A stretch of 64,000 nt of DNA from Microglena sp. YARC. Taxonomy: Eukaryota > Chlorophyta > Chlorophyceae > Chlamydomonadales > Chlamydomonadaceae. The notes beneath the pieces were generated by a model. It did no database searches, had not been told where the DNA came from, and saw nothing but the letters and a program-made list of their open reading frames with translations. Of this stretch, positions 19,293 to 31,500 are shown piece after piece. A program made the translations under genes and the position numbers. Location: NCBI GenBank assembly GCA_022414725.1, contig CM039462.1:181018990-181082989 (forward strand), given 5' to 3'. Within the stretch, counting starts at the first letter, position 1; each line of letters starts with the position of its first letter.

Positions 19293-22200
19293 CCCCAGCT
19301 CCAACGCCGAGTCTCTGCTACATTGAAGGCGGTAACCACCAATAGTAAGGATGAGCACGAGTGAACAGCAGGCAGTTAGGGTTTTGATGTATGCATGTTG
19401 TTACAGTCCAGGAGTAGCCAAGTAGCCTAAGTAGCCTAAGGGACTTGCCCAACCATGATATCACGAGGGGCTAAAACGAAAAAACTGATGAACTTAACCC
19501 TTAACGATCGTTTTACCGAAAGGGACTCTGACTTTGTGCTACAGTGATCAACTGATCATTAATGTTTTTGAACCAAGTTCAAGTTGAAGTTTAATTTTGA
19601 TGGATAAGGCACTAACCTGCTCCGCTCCCGTCGGCCTACTGTGCTCTCCCTTGGCTGCCTCTCCTTCTCGTGCTCTTCCTTCTTGCTAGGCTGCCTCTCC
19701 TTCACCTCCTTCTCATCCTCCTTGCTAGGCTGCCTCTCCTTCTCATCCTCCTTGCTAGGCTGCCTCTCCTTCTCATCCTCCTTGCTAGGCTGCCTCTCCT
19801 TCTCATCCTCCTTGCTAGGTTGATACTCCTTCTCCTCCTCTTTCTTGCTAGGCTGACTCTCCTTCTTCTCCTCCTTCTTGCTAGGCTGACTCTCCTTCTC
19901 CTCCTCTTTCTTCCTAGGCTGACTCTCCTTCTCCTCCTCCTTCTTGCTGGGCTGATGCTCCTTCTCCTCCTCCGTATTGTTAGGCTGCCTCTCCTTCTCC
20001 TCCTTCGTATTGCTAGGTTGACGCTCCTCCTCCCCCTCCTTCTTGATTGGTTGACTCTCCTTCTTCTGCTCCTTCTCCTCCTTCTTGCCATCCTTCTTTC
20101 CCCCACTCTCTCTCTCCTGACGCTCTCTCTTCTCACGGTACCTCTGTCCCTCTGCTCTGGGTCCCGCCTGGACCTGGATCTAGATCTGGATCGTCTCTCC
20201 CTCACCCTCTCCTTCTCCCGAGTGTTCCTCTCCCGATGCCCACGCTCGCGGGACCTGCTCCTGCGCATGTGTCCGCGACCTGCATCACGTGAGGCGGATC
20301 TTCGCCTTTCCTTGGCTCTGTCTCTCTGCATCGCGGTCTTCTCCCCATGTCCACGTGCATTCCCATCCCGTGACCTGCTCCTATGCTTGCCCACTCGACC
20401 AGCATCTCGAGATTTACTCCTGTGTTTGCGCTCGCGGTCTCCATTACGAGAGTGGGAGGGTTGCCTGGGGAGTTGAACGGGGGTTGAGGCGATTGGATTA
20501 ATTTTTTTTTGAAGGGAATACTTAATAGTTGTGATTAAATTTGATTGTTTAGAGAGAAAAAAACGAAATGTTAAATTTTACATTTCCCTGGTAAGCTTAT
20601 TTTTACAAAGACTTCGAGCAGCCAAATTGCTGGCTGAAGCTATGTATTATTTAACCAAGTTCAAGTTCAGATGGGAGGGTTGCCTGCAACAGGTGGATGG
20701 GTCAAGGTTAGTTAGTTGGTTGGGTGAGTCAAGGCTAGGTAGTTGGTTGGGTGAGTGGAGGGGACAGAGGTAGGATAGCTGGGTGGGCGGGCGGGCAGGC
20801 GGAAAGGTGGTCATCCTAGCAAAAAATCAGGATATAGAATGCATCAAATTTAACACGGAAGGGGAAAAGTTTTTTGGGTGCGTCGCGTCGCAAATTGAAC
20901 GACTGCGTGCGACCCCAGTGTGACGCGTTGTCCCCCAACCCCCCCGGGGCTCTGCGCTTCACGCTCTGCCCTGTACTGAAGCACATGCTATGCCACAATC
21001 CTGAAATCAGGCTTGCGTTGCAAATTTTGTTTTACCACTGGGCCTACAGAAAGCTGACACAAAAAACTGATGGGGCATGAAACACATCTATGGTTTGCAG
21101 TCGGTGCTCTGTATTTGCAAGCAGGGAAGACTTCTACAACCCTTAACATGGGAGCCTTATGCTGTTATTACCCACCCCCGACCAATAATATGATAACCAA
21201 CACCATTGGGCGTACTGACAAAAAGCTGATGGGGCATTGGACACATCTATGGTCGGTGCTCTGTTTTTGCAAGCAGGGAAGACTACCACAACTCTTTACA
21301 TGGGGGCCTTATGCTGTTAATACCCACCACCCAGCACCACCAGACCAATAATATGATAACCAATACCACTGGGCGTACTGACAAAAAAGGGAAGGCTACC
21401 ACAACCTTTTACACGGAAGCTTTATGCTGTTATGCATCACCCACGACACATGCACGGCAATGCACATGTACACATATTCTGTATTTATGCAGTATAGTTA
21501 TATAAACGATGGCATTTGGAGTCCAGCAGGCCACCACTAAACTATCCTTATTATGGCAATGCACATTTACATACATTCTGCATTGATGCAGTATACTCAT
21601 ATACACGATGGCATTTGAAGTCCAGTGGGGTCCACCAATTGACTATAATTATCATGGCAATGCACATATACATACATTCTGCATGCATGCAGTTTACTTA
21701 TATACACGATGGCATTTGGAGTCCAGCAGGCAACCACTAAACTATCCTTATCATGGCAATGCAGATTTACACACATTCTGCATTGATGCAGTATACTTAT
21801 ATACACGATGGCATTTGGAGTCCAGTGGGGGGCACCAATTCACTATCATTATCATGGCAATGCACATACACACATATTTTGCATGCATGCAGTTTACTTA
21901 TATACACGATGGCATTTGGAGTCCAGCAGGCCACCACTAAACTATCCTTATCATGGCAATGCAGATTTACACACATTCTGCATTGATGCAGTATACTTAT
22001 ATACACGATGGCATTTGGAGTCCAGTGGGGGGCACCAATTCACTATCATTATCATGGCAATGCACATACACACATATTTTGCATGCATGCAGTTTACTTA
22101 TATACACGATGGCATTTGGAGTCCAGTGGGGCACCAATTCACTATCATTATCATGGCAATGCACATACACACATATTTTGCATGCATGCAATAAACTTGT

Positions 22201-22684
22201 ACACACCATGGCATTTGGAGCCCAGTAGGGCACCATTTAACCTATCCTTATCCTCATCAAAGGTGGTCATCACCATCGTCATTCGCCCCCTCAGCATCAT
22301 CACAGATGATGAAGTTGGCGATGATCATCAACATCCTCATCCTCATGATGATCATCCTCATCATCATCATGATGATTATCATATTCATCACGATTATCAT
22401 ACGTATCATCCTCATAATCATCATCCTCATAATTATCATCCTCCTCCTCATCATCATCATGATGATGATGACTATCATATTCCTCACGATTATCATACGT
22501 ATCATACTCATAATCCTCATGATTATCCTCCTTCTCCTCCTCCTCATCATGATAATGATTATTATATTTATCATCATGATTATGATACTCTTCATCATCA
22601 TAGTTATCATACGCATCATGATATAGATGACCATCACGTACCTCGAGCGGCTTCTGCTTCTGCAGCAGTCACTTCTCTTATCCA

Positions 22685-22741
<57 letters not shown>

Positions 22742-22850
22742 TCATGATTATTATACTCATCATGGTTATCACACGCATCATGATATACATGACCATCACA
22801 TACCTCGAGCAGCTTCTGCTTCTGCGGCAGTCACTTCTCTTATCCATCCA

Positions 22851-22907
<57 letters not shown>

Positions 22908-25900
22908 TCATGATTATCATACTCATCATGGTTATCATACGCATCATGATATAGATGGCCATCACGTACCTCGAGCGGCTTCTGCTTCTGCATCGGTCAC
23001 TCCTCTTATCTGTCCATCCATCTCTCTCTCTCTCACATCATGATTATCATACTCATCATGATCATGATTATCATACGCATCATGATATAGATGGCCATCA
23101 CGTACCTCGAGCGGCTTCTGCTTCTGCATCGGTCACTCCTCTTATCTGTCCATCCATCTCTCTCTCTCTCACATCATGATTATCATACTCATCATGATCA
23201 TGATTATCATACGCATCATGATATAGATGACCATCACGTACCTCGAGCGGCTTCTGCTTCTGCGGCGGTCACTCCTCTTATCCCTAGACCTGCTCCTGCG
23301 CCGGTCGCTTCCCTTGTCCCGCGACCTGCTACGATTACGAGAGGGGAGCCTTGATCGTTCACTATCATTGGCACCAGTTGCTGCAGGGGCCGCGACCGGT
23401 ACCCAACCAAACTTCTTGTTCAGACGATCAGCCACAGCCGCCGCCGCCCGCGCCTGCTTCTGCTCCTCTGTGCCAAGTCCCTTGGTCAAAGCGCTTGCAC
23501 GAGCGAGGGAACGCATCTCTGCAATCTGTGCGGCAAGAGCTTGGCTCTGCGCCATCTGAGCCTGTGGATAGAAGGGGGGGTACGATGGGGCTATTGGTTT
23601 CCTGCTGGTGGTGATGGGTGCGCTGTTGCTGCTAGCATGAGCAGTGGTATACTCCTGTTGGTGAGGGTGTGATGATGATGATGATGATGAATGATTTTCT
23701 ATATTGCTGCACCCCACAAATGAACTTGTCATAGTGCATCAAATCTACTTAGCAGTGAGTAAAAAATGACAAAATAATATTGTTTCGTGTTATATAGTTA
23801 TGGTCATATGCTTATGCTGCACTAGGTTGGGCTGGTGGCCTTCATCTACGTTGTCCCTCGCTGCCCGAGCCCCCTCCCTCCATATCGACCTCCTGCATGT
23901 CCTCATCCTCATCCTTGCCTGCGTCGATGTCCAGGTCCCACATCTGAAAGGTGAAGTGGTGTGTGGAGGGGATGGTGGTGGTTTTGTGTGTCTGGGGGGG
24001 GGGGGTATCAGGTGGTGGTTGGCTCACACAGCCATGCCTTGGAAGGAGAGGGTCCACATGTGCACTAGAGATCTGGTCTGCCCACACCTACACCGCACAC
24101 GACCACACCACACACACCTACACCACACACACACTTACACTACACACACCTACACTTACACCACATACACACACCTTCACCACACACACACCTACACCAA
24201 ACACCCCTACACCACACACACACTTACACTACACACACACCTACACCACATACACACACCTTCGCCACACACACCTACACTACACACACCCACACAGTGC
24301 TTGGCCGCACTGATTACAGAATGTGTTGCATAGTTGTTAAAATGTTCCTAATGCATAAGAGTGCAAGTCGATGTGAAACATGGTTTGAAGAGTGCGGTGA
24401 GATACTGATAAGCCAAGCTGTGGGCATATGCGGGGAGCTAATAATAGCTTAGTCGGTATGGGGGACATAAAACACGTAAATAATGTCACCTGAACGATCA
24501 CTTGCCCACAAAAAAAGCTGCAGTCCCACACGCAGAGGGCTGTGCAGCATGGGTCGAAGAAATAACTATTGCCTGCATAAACAGCCGCAGTTCCACACCC
24601 ACAAGGCTTAGCCGCACTGGTTAAATAATGATCGCTTGCCTACAAAAAAACTGCAGGACTATGGGCACCATGGTGCTACGTAAAGACACTGGTTCCTTTC
24701 CTAAAAAACAACTCTAAATGGTGTCACTGTCTCTCTTTTACCACCAATGTGCTCATGATTCGTGATGTTCATAAGTCCCACAGGCAGAGGGCTTTACAGC
24801 ATGGGTCGAAGAAAGATGTGTTGTCCGCACAAACAGCCGCAGTCGTCGGTGAACCTGCACAAGGAGCATTGAATCTATCAATACCACAACAACCTGCGAA
24901 CCTCTTAGGGGAACCGTCCTGATCGGTGTGATTCAGGGCTACCACTCTCGGGGGTCCCACACCCACGAGGCTTGGTTGCACTGGTAGGAGACCCATCACT
25001 CGCCCACATAACAAGCTGCAGTCTCACACGCTGAGGGCTTTGCAGCATGGGTCGAAAAATACCAGAATTATATTTGATCCTCCTGGCTACATGTTGGTAT
25101 GCATGCCCCCCTTGAACACCCACAGAGTCTTGTGGTAAAATATTGTGGTTCGGTGAGATGCCCAGGCAACATGTGTCCTCAGGTACCTCAGGGTCCTGGT
25201 TCTGGGGAGAATTCCCAGGTATGTCTTGCCAGCACAAACAGCCGCAGTCCCACACCCACGGGGCTTGGTCGCATTGGTAGAAGACCGCTCACTCGCTCAC
25301 GCAAAGAGTTGCGGCAAAGGGGAGTACTCTGGGACAGCTGGGACTAGCATGGGTGCAGCTCCCCATTGACTGGCAGAGGACATCAGGCACCTGCCACAGT
25401 GTTTTTCTTTTCAGCTAAAAGCAGCAGCTTCTAGGCAGCTCCACTGACTGGCAATGGCCATCAAGGACCTGCTACAGTGTTTTTCTTTTCAGCCAAAAGC
25501 AGCAGCTTCTAGGCTGCTCCCTTGACTGGCTATTGAGCCCAAGCTAATGCAACCTAGTGTGTCCGGAAGCTGACAAAAACAACTGACCAGACTGCCAACA
25601 TCTTGGGGCTTAGCCCAGTGGCTGGCTCAGGGAGATGACCATAAGCTGCTGCTCATAGCTGGGCATAACAACTATGATCTGCCACACATTTGGCGGCTAC
25701 AAGTTTGCAACTACTAGATTTTGTTCAAGGTACTCTAGAGCTACATGGGCCAACTGTGGGCTGTTTACTTTACCAATTCAAACAGGCACTACCTATCGTA
25801 TTCGTGCAATGGAGACAAGAACAATACAACACACTGCATCACAGTCGTGCAATGAACACATGCAGACAAGCATCCCGGGTATGTGTCACAGCAACGCAAC

Positions 25901-27191
25901 GCAATCGGTGTGGGAAATAAAGCATGGAAGGAGTGTGATTAGGAAAAGAAAGCATGAAAGAGCTAAGGGCTCCTGGCAGCCTTCTGGCAAAAAAAGTATT
26001 AATTTAGATTTATCTAGGTTCTGCAGTGCACCAGAAGTCAATAGCGACGCACTGCATACAAATGACATGGCAAAAGATCCCATTCGCAACCGTGAGTCAC
26101 ATTACCTGCATCGCCTGAATCTGCAGGGTTGCCATGCTCCCTGTGGCTCCGAAACCCCCGAAGGCTGCTGGGTTTGGGACCATCATGTTGGGCATGAGTG
26201 GGTTGGATATCATGAGAGGTACGGCGGCCATGCTCAAAATCCCACCCAAGCTTGTAAGCCCTGGGTGACCCGTTGCTGCCTGTGCTGCCTGCTCAGCGAC
26301 GATTCGTAGGGGTTGGTCCCCTATGGTCACTCCATTCATCGTCAAAGCCTCCACTGCCTCAGCTGCTGTCTCAAAAGTGACCAGGAACGTGGCTGCAATG
26401 CCCTCTCCTGTCTCCTGAAACTCCTTGATGTTGCCTGTGATGGAAAAGAAGGTCTTCAGCTGTTCTGGGGTCACTAGAGGGGAGAGATTGGACACATGAA
26501 GAGTGCGGTGGATGGGCTCTGAGCTGGTCAGTCCACTGATGGCCAGCTGGGCTGCCGCTGCCATGGTGCTAATGCTTGGCTGGCCACCAGCCTCACCCTC
26601 AGGGGTGCCTCCTGCAGCTGCTGCAGCCTGTGCAGCGGCCTCAGCAGGGTCGATGGGTTTGCTGAAGAATACAGGGAAGGGAGATCCAGAAATAGGTAGG
26701 CCATTGATCTCTACACTAAGCTGGTAGTTCCCCTTGCTGGGCACCTCATACGTGCATGTGTAGGTTCCGTTGTCATGGTCTACTACAGAGGCTCTGATTT
26801 CCTGACCTGCACCAGCAGCGGCTGGGCCTGAGGGACGCACCAGCACAGTGATGTCATCTCCCCCCTCCTTCAGCTTCTGCTTGTATCTGTCATGGGCGTA
26901 GAGGTACAGGTTAACTGGTGCTTCTGCCCCTGAACCAGCGAAGCCAGGGCCTCCTACCTTACACATAGCTGGGTCTGCCTGACCTATTTCAGAGGGAACC
27001 TGATCATCATCATCAGATTCAGAGTCATTGCTGCTGGGCGTATGGACATGTCCCACTGGGACCAGGCACATGGGGCCGGGTGGTAGGGTCTCTTCATCGC
27101 TGGAGGTGCTTGATCCACTGGCAGCCTTCGGGAGCGCTGCCTGAGCTGGGGCAGCTGGGGCTGCACCCCAGGCAGCCATGAGGGGGTCCAT
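16704..27191 (-). CDS. Filamin-repeat + RRM + SR/KE-rich protein (SREK1-like splicing regulator)
   Basis: Exons: 27191-26106, 23943-23850, 23698-23242, 20464-19617, 18762-18664, 16905-16704 (stop TGA); about 927 residues if one 2-nt frame offset in exon 4 is ignored. Residues 83-178 form a filamin/ABP280-type Ig repeat (DHDNGTYTCTYEVPSKGNY ... NGLPISGSPFPVFF). Residues 229-299 form an RRM (RNP2 LHVSNL; RNP1 weak, ATFLVTF) most like the second RRM of SREK1/SFRS12. Then come an acidic linker, a conserved helix (AQIAEMRSLARASAL), RS dipeptides (NRSRSRDKGSDRRRSRSR), a KEEEKESQPSK repeat and a KE/KHD-rich tail ending EDQDK. The expected role is nuclear pre-mRNA splicing regulation through RS contacts. 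The filamin repeat is unusual in that company. Exon 2-3 joining (TAG acceptor at 23698) is the weakest junction. Confidence 0.8.
17143..18115. repeat. 66-bp minisatellite, about 15 copies
   Basis: Unit gagccctcatgagctgtagg ... cggtagagtttgtttactgt at an exact 66-bp spacing (17143, 17209, 17275 and so on). It lies in the last intron of the SR-type gene. Unlike most arrays here, I see no match to an exon edge. Confidence 0.95.
18860..19045. repeat. (GTTGAGTTG)n / (GCGAGTT)n tandem repeat
   Basis: Short units of gttgagttgcgagttgttga with many variants, in the intron between exons 4 and 5 of the SR-type gene. Confidence 0.8.
19261..19290. repeat. Poly-C tract
   Basis: About 26 consecutive C residues on the plus strand, intronic in the SR-type gene. 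Flanked by a small duplication of ccgagtctctgc at 19178 and 19308. Confidence 0.8.
19400..19555. repeat. Dispersed repeat (cgattgtttggggttcag family), inverted copy
   Basis: Reverse-complement relative of 14530-14690: ttacagtccaggagtagcc ... agggacttgcccaacc ... aacgatcgttttaccgaaag. Confidence 0.6.
19660..20010. repeat. Coding minisatellite (30-36-bp units) within exon 4 of the SR-type gene
   Basis: About eleven units of ctccttctcatcctccttgc-taggctgcct type. On the minus strand they encode K-E-D/E-E-K-E-R/S-Q-P-S-K repeats, giving a highly charged helical segment. The open frame ends in donor GGAGCAG|GTTAGT at 19617. Confidence 0.85.
20680..20800. repeat. Short GGTTAGTTGG / GGTGGGC tandem repeats
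   Basis: taggtagttggttgggtgagt repeated two to three times, then gggcgggcgggcagg. Intronic; nothing else of note between 20465 and 21060. Confidence 0.5.
21060..21400. repeat. Two to three copies of a 150-180-bp tandem repeat
   Basis: ctgatggggcatgaaacacatctatgg ... gcaagcagggaagact ... acatgggagccttatgctgttattacccacc recurs at 21069, 21228 and (partly) 21390. Intron 3 of the SR-type gene. Confidence 0.7.
21495..22225. repeat. 100-bp satellite with 200-bp higher-order structure
   Basis: acacgatggcatttggagtccag recurs every 100 bp from 21507 to about 22207 (8 units). Two alternating variants (tgcattgatgcagtata / tgcatgcatgcagttta; ccactaaactatcctta / caccaattcactatcatta) give a 200-bp higher-order period. 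Confidence 0.9.
22300..22625. repeat. (CATCAT/GATGAT)n imperfect microsatellite
   Basis: About 320 bp of ATC/ATG triplets with blocks such as catcatcatgatgattatca. Intronic. Confidence 0.85.
22600..23240. repeat. Four tandem copies of an exon 3' edge with donor
   Basis: The end of exon 3 of the SR-type gene (AGAAGCAGAAGCCGCTCGAG|GTACGTGATGG on the minus strand, 23242) is repeated at about 23106, 22971, 22804 and 22638. Each copy keeps a GTACGT or GTATGT donor and is followed by ATGATGCGTATGATAATC and (TC)n tracts (22690-22738, 22855-22900). Confidence 0.9.
24087..24295. repeat. (ACACCTACACC)n tandem repeat
   Basis: Irregular 11-23-bp units of cacacacctacaccacac. Intron 1 of the SR-type gene. 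Confidence 0.85.
24480..25330. repeat. Diverged tandem repeats, unit about 110-230 bp
   Basis: Blocks cacacccacgaggcttggttgc, gcagtcccacacg(c/g)agagggct and agcatgggtcgaagaa alternate at least seven times. Intron 1 of the SR-type gene. The repeated block has no long open frame, and I could not tie it to either flanking exon. Confidence 0.75.
25395..25665. mobile_element. Inverted-repeat element (agcttctaggcagctcc family)
   Basis: tttttcttttcagctaaaagcagcagcttctaggcagctcc occurs twice (25407 and 25483). It is followed by the family's internal block (gctgacaaaaacaactgacc) and the complementary arm ggcttagcccagtggctggctcagggag...ataagctgctgctcatagctg. Full copies at 45998-46200 and 51757-51955 show arms of about 40 bp in inverse orientation. 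Confidence 0.65.
25670..26100. other. Intronic, no feature recognised
   Basis: Part of intron 1 of the SR-type gene between the inverted-repeat element and the donor at 26105. Single-copy within the window. An open plus-strand frame runs through it and into exon 1, but it has no recognisable domain and is antisense to the filamin/RRM exon, so it is not called. Confidence 0.4.
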
Positions 27192-28520
27192 CTAGGGTGG
27201 GGTAGCTGGTGGAAATTTCTGGCTGGGGTAGCAGACCAATGTGGGCAGCTGTAGTAAAAGTGCTGGCTGGGGTTGCTGACTGGGGTTCCAGGCGGGGGTG
27301 GCCAGCTGGTCTGACTGGGCTTACTGAGTGCAGAGTGGGGCAGCTATTGGGAAAGAGCTGACTGACAGAAGGCACAAACCTATAGGAAGGGAAAGAATGG
27401 GAGATGACTAGATGAGAGGGAAACCTTGGAGTGTAGGAAGGAGTTTGTGGTTGCTTCTGTGCCAGATTTGGTCTCGTGATGGTTGCAGGTTGTGTCCATG
27501 TGTGAGATCCAGCAATTATGTTTTGAAAGTTGCAAGTTGAAGAGGGTGGAATAGAGGGTGGAGCAGAGGAGGATAGGGAGTGGTCCTGGGCTGGTTTTTG
27601 GTCCCTCCAGCCCTGAATTCATTCATTACCTCTTTGATTGATCATGATATTCAAGATCCTGTCATTTAAACTAAAAACAAGGTAGGTGTATTGCTATGCT
27701 GGCACTCAAAAGCCCCCCAAATAGGTAAAGCCAGGCGAGGCCCCAAAATAAACGTCCAGGCCCAACCCGGTCTCAAAAACTGAGAGGCGCATCAATTCAA
27801 CCCAGCAAGAATCGCCCACCTTGCTTGTAACAGCAGGCGTGGATCGCCCTTCTGTTGATCGAGATTTCGACTTCTTGCGAGTTCCGAGGATTCGATATCA
27901 GGTAGGCTGGTCGGCGGAAAATTGAAGCCTTTCTGCAGGCGACCAGCAGGACAGGTGAGTCAGGATGTCTTTTTGCAAGAAGTTCTGACAGACTGACACC
28001 AGCTGGAGTGCAGCCTGGCAAAAGCACGAAGCAATGCTCGAAATATGAATACCCGGCAGGATTCAATAGGGCTTAACACGAAATGAGAAACGGATGATTG
28101 GCAAAGGCCTTTCGATATGGATTTTTGTCACGAAAGCTGAAGAAATGATGAGAAGACGTCGCCGGTGAAAGGGGAGGTGAGAAGAAACTACTGAAACTGT
28201 ACCGCCGGACACGGACGCGGACGTGGCCTTTCCACATCACCCTCCTCGCCGTTTTTCAAACAACTGATAGAGTCGACCCTCCGGGCAGAACTGCTCTGCA
28301 AGCTGTCTTTTTCAGGCCTAGGAGTTGTGAACTGAGGACTCCTTGGTCTGCGATTATTCCTGGAGCGACTCGTGAGCTTTTATTTATCATTCGTCAGCTG
28401 AGCAACTCAACTATTTCACGTAGCGATTCATATCCCAACTATTCTTGCGAGCCTTTCTTTTGGCAAAGCGATATGTGCTGCAGCTTTCCTTCTCGTCATC
28501 CGCGAGACCAGAAAGATAAA
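27192..28520. promoter_or_regulatory. Divergent intergenic / promoter region
   Basis: The SR-type gene (ATG at 27191, minus) and the RING gene (ATG at 28521, plus) are transcribed away from each other. 28.0-28.45 kb is unique and CpG-rich (cgccggacacggacgcggacg). No clear TATA box was found. 27.2-27.35 kb carries small repeats of ggctggggt..gctg type. Confidence 0.45.
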
Positions 28521-31500
28521 ATGCGGAAAGACCTTGTTTCAAGATTCTTTGCCATCTGCCTCGTGCTACTCAGTTTGTTTCAGGAAGCACGCGCGGAAAT
28601 CATTATCCTGGTGGGTGCGCATTTCCAGGATAAACTATCCCATTTTCTGACGCTTCCACCAAAGATAATACGCATAGACACGCTTCGTATCCCTGGGACT
28701 TGACCCTCAGCTCTTGTCTGATGCATTGCCCATACCTAGGTGGTCAACTGTCAGCAGTCTTTAAGAGCACTTTCTGCCACTGACTCAGCGCCCCTCCCCC
28801 CACCCCCTGTCTCTCTCTCACCCTCACTCCTACACACCCACCCGCCACACCCACACCCTCACCCATCACACACATCGCTCCCCTCCTACTGAACCCACAC
28901 ACTGTGTTCACCTACAGACGGATGTGGACATGAACACACTTCCCGACATGGAGGCAACGTTTGGGCCTGATATCCCAAAAGAGGGTGTCCAGGGCATCCT
29001 AAGGGTACGTTCACTTTTATTACGACACACCACACCACACCACACCATACCGCACAACACCACACTACACTGCATTGCACTACTCTACATTACACTTCAT
29101 TGCACTACACCACAATGCACTAAACTACACTACACTGGACTAAACTACCACACCACAGCACACCAAACTGCACTACACCACACTTCATTGCACTGCACTG
29201 CACTACACTCCCTGACATGGAGGCAACGCTTGGGCCTGATATCCCACAAGATGATAAGAGGGCTTCCAGGGTTTCGTAAGGGTACGTTAAAATTCATAAC
29301 AGCGCACCCACCACACTGCACTACATTACACGACACAGCATGACAGTACTCCACTGTCCACTGTACCGAACTGCACCACACTTCTTACACGACACTGCAC
29401 CAAACTACACCACACCACACTTCATTACACTGCACCACACTGCACTACACTGTACTTCCCGACATAGAAGCAACGTGTGGGCTTGACATCCCACAAGAGG
29501 GCGTCTGGTTCACCCTGAGCGTACGTTAACATTTTATTACATTATAAGTGATCGTTCCCGGTATTACCTGGCACCCTGAGCGTACTTTAACATTTTGTAT
29601 CATTATAATTAATCATACCCGGCATATCTGGCATCCTAATGATATGTTAACATTTCATTACATAATAAGTAGATAACGGCAATATGCTATCATATGATAT
29701 CTTGTCATCATATGAAATCATATGATGCCGGCTGTCTGACTAGGCTAAAGTTATCGTTTATATACAATATCATATGATGCAATTTGTATGATATCATATG
29801 ATATCATACTCGCCTTTGGTCAACATTATATGATATGCTGGTCTCTAATTAGAAGTAATCTTACCCAGTATCACCTGGCATCCCAAGGTTACATTAACAT
29901 TTATTGCGGAGCTCCCCCTTCTGGGGGGGCGGGAGGCCCCAGGATCACCCTGTTGTCCTTTTGTCCGACCGACCGTCCGACCGCAAGAAACCCTGGCCCT
30001 AACTGGCCCCTGACCCTGACGGAAACCCTGGCTTATGTCTGCTACAATCGATTCCGGTGCCATCTGTCGCTCCAATAGCCAACACTCTCCGCCAATTTTC
30101 CTGCGTCGCTTGCAATGCGCCTAGGGCTTGTATTACATTAGAAATAATCATGCCCGGCATTACCTGGCATAACATTACACTTCACAACACTGAGGTACAC
30201 TACAGTACACTACACTGCACCCCGTTGCATTGCACTCTTGATTATACTGCACTACATGGCATCACATCACATCACGTCACATCACACTCATCACACTCAT
30301 CATGCTCGTGACACAGCTGGCTGAACCTGAGGATATGTGCTCAGAGTTGGTCACTCTCACCTGTCACACTCATCACACTCATCACACTCATCACACTCAT
30401 CATGCTCATGACACAGCTGGCTGAACCTGAGGATATGTGCTCAGAGTTGGTCACTCTCACCTGTCATACTCACCACACTCAACACACTCAACACACTCAA
30501 CGCACACAACAAACTCAACACACTCAACACACTCAACACACTCAACACACTCAACACACTCAACACACTCAACACACTCAACACACTCAACACACTCAAC
30601 GCACTCAACGCATTCAACACACTCAACACACTCAACACACTCAACACACTCAACACACTCAACACACTCATCACACTCATCATGCTGGTGACACAGCTGG
30701 CTGAACCTGAGGGTATGTGCTCAGAGTTGGTCACTCTCACCTGTCACACTCATCACACTCATCACACTCATCACACTCATCATGCTCATGACACAGCTGG
30801 CTGAACCTGAGGATATGTGCTCAGAGTTGGTCACTCTCACCTGTCATACTCACCACACTCAACACACTCAACACACTCAACACACTCAACACACTCAACA
30901 AACTCAACACACTCAACACACTCAACACACTCAACACACTCAACTCACTCAACACAATCAACACACTCAACACACTCAACACACTCAACGCACTCAACAC
31001 ACTCAACACACTCAACACACTCAACACACTCAACGCACTCAACACACTCAACACACTCAACGCACTCAACACACTCAACACACTCAAAGCACTCAACACA
31101 CTCATCATGCTCGTGACACAGCTGGCTGAACCTGAGGGTATGTGCTCAGAGTTGGTCTCTCTCATCTGTCATACTAAACACACTCAACACACTCAACACA
31201 CTCAACACACTCAACACACTCAACACACTCAACACACTCAACACACTCAACACACTCAACGCACTCAACACACTCAACACACTCAACGCACTCAACGCAC
31301 TTAACACACTCAACACACTCAACACACTCACATACTCAACACACTCAACACACTCAACACACTCAACACACTCAACACATTCAACATACTCAACACACTC
31401 AACACACTCAACACACTCAACGCACTCAACACACTCAACACACTCAACACACTCAAAGCACTCAACACACTCAACACACTCAACACACCTAACACACTCA

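Noticed and set aside
19702..20140. RRRRVSLARKRRRR frame as the coding frame of the 3' half of the RS/KE exon
   Set aside because: It stops before any splice donor, whereas the KEEEKESQPSK frame runs to a consensus donor in the right phase.
22257..22913. His/Asp-rich and Ile/Met-rich frames
   Set aside because: Translations of CAT/GAT triplet microsatellites in an intron.
25674..26309. Plus-strand frame of about 210 codons
   Set aside because: Half of it is antisense to the RRM exon and the rest is intronic; no domain or splice context supports it.
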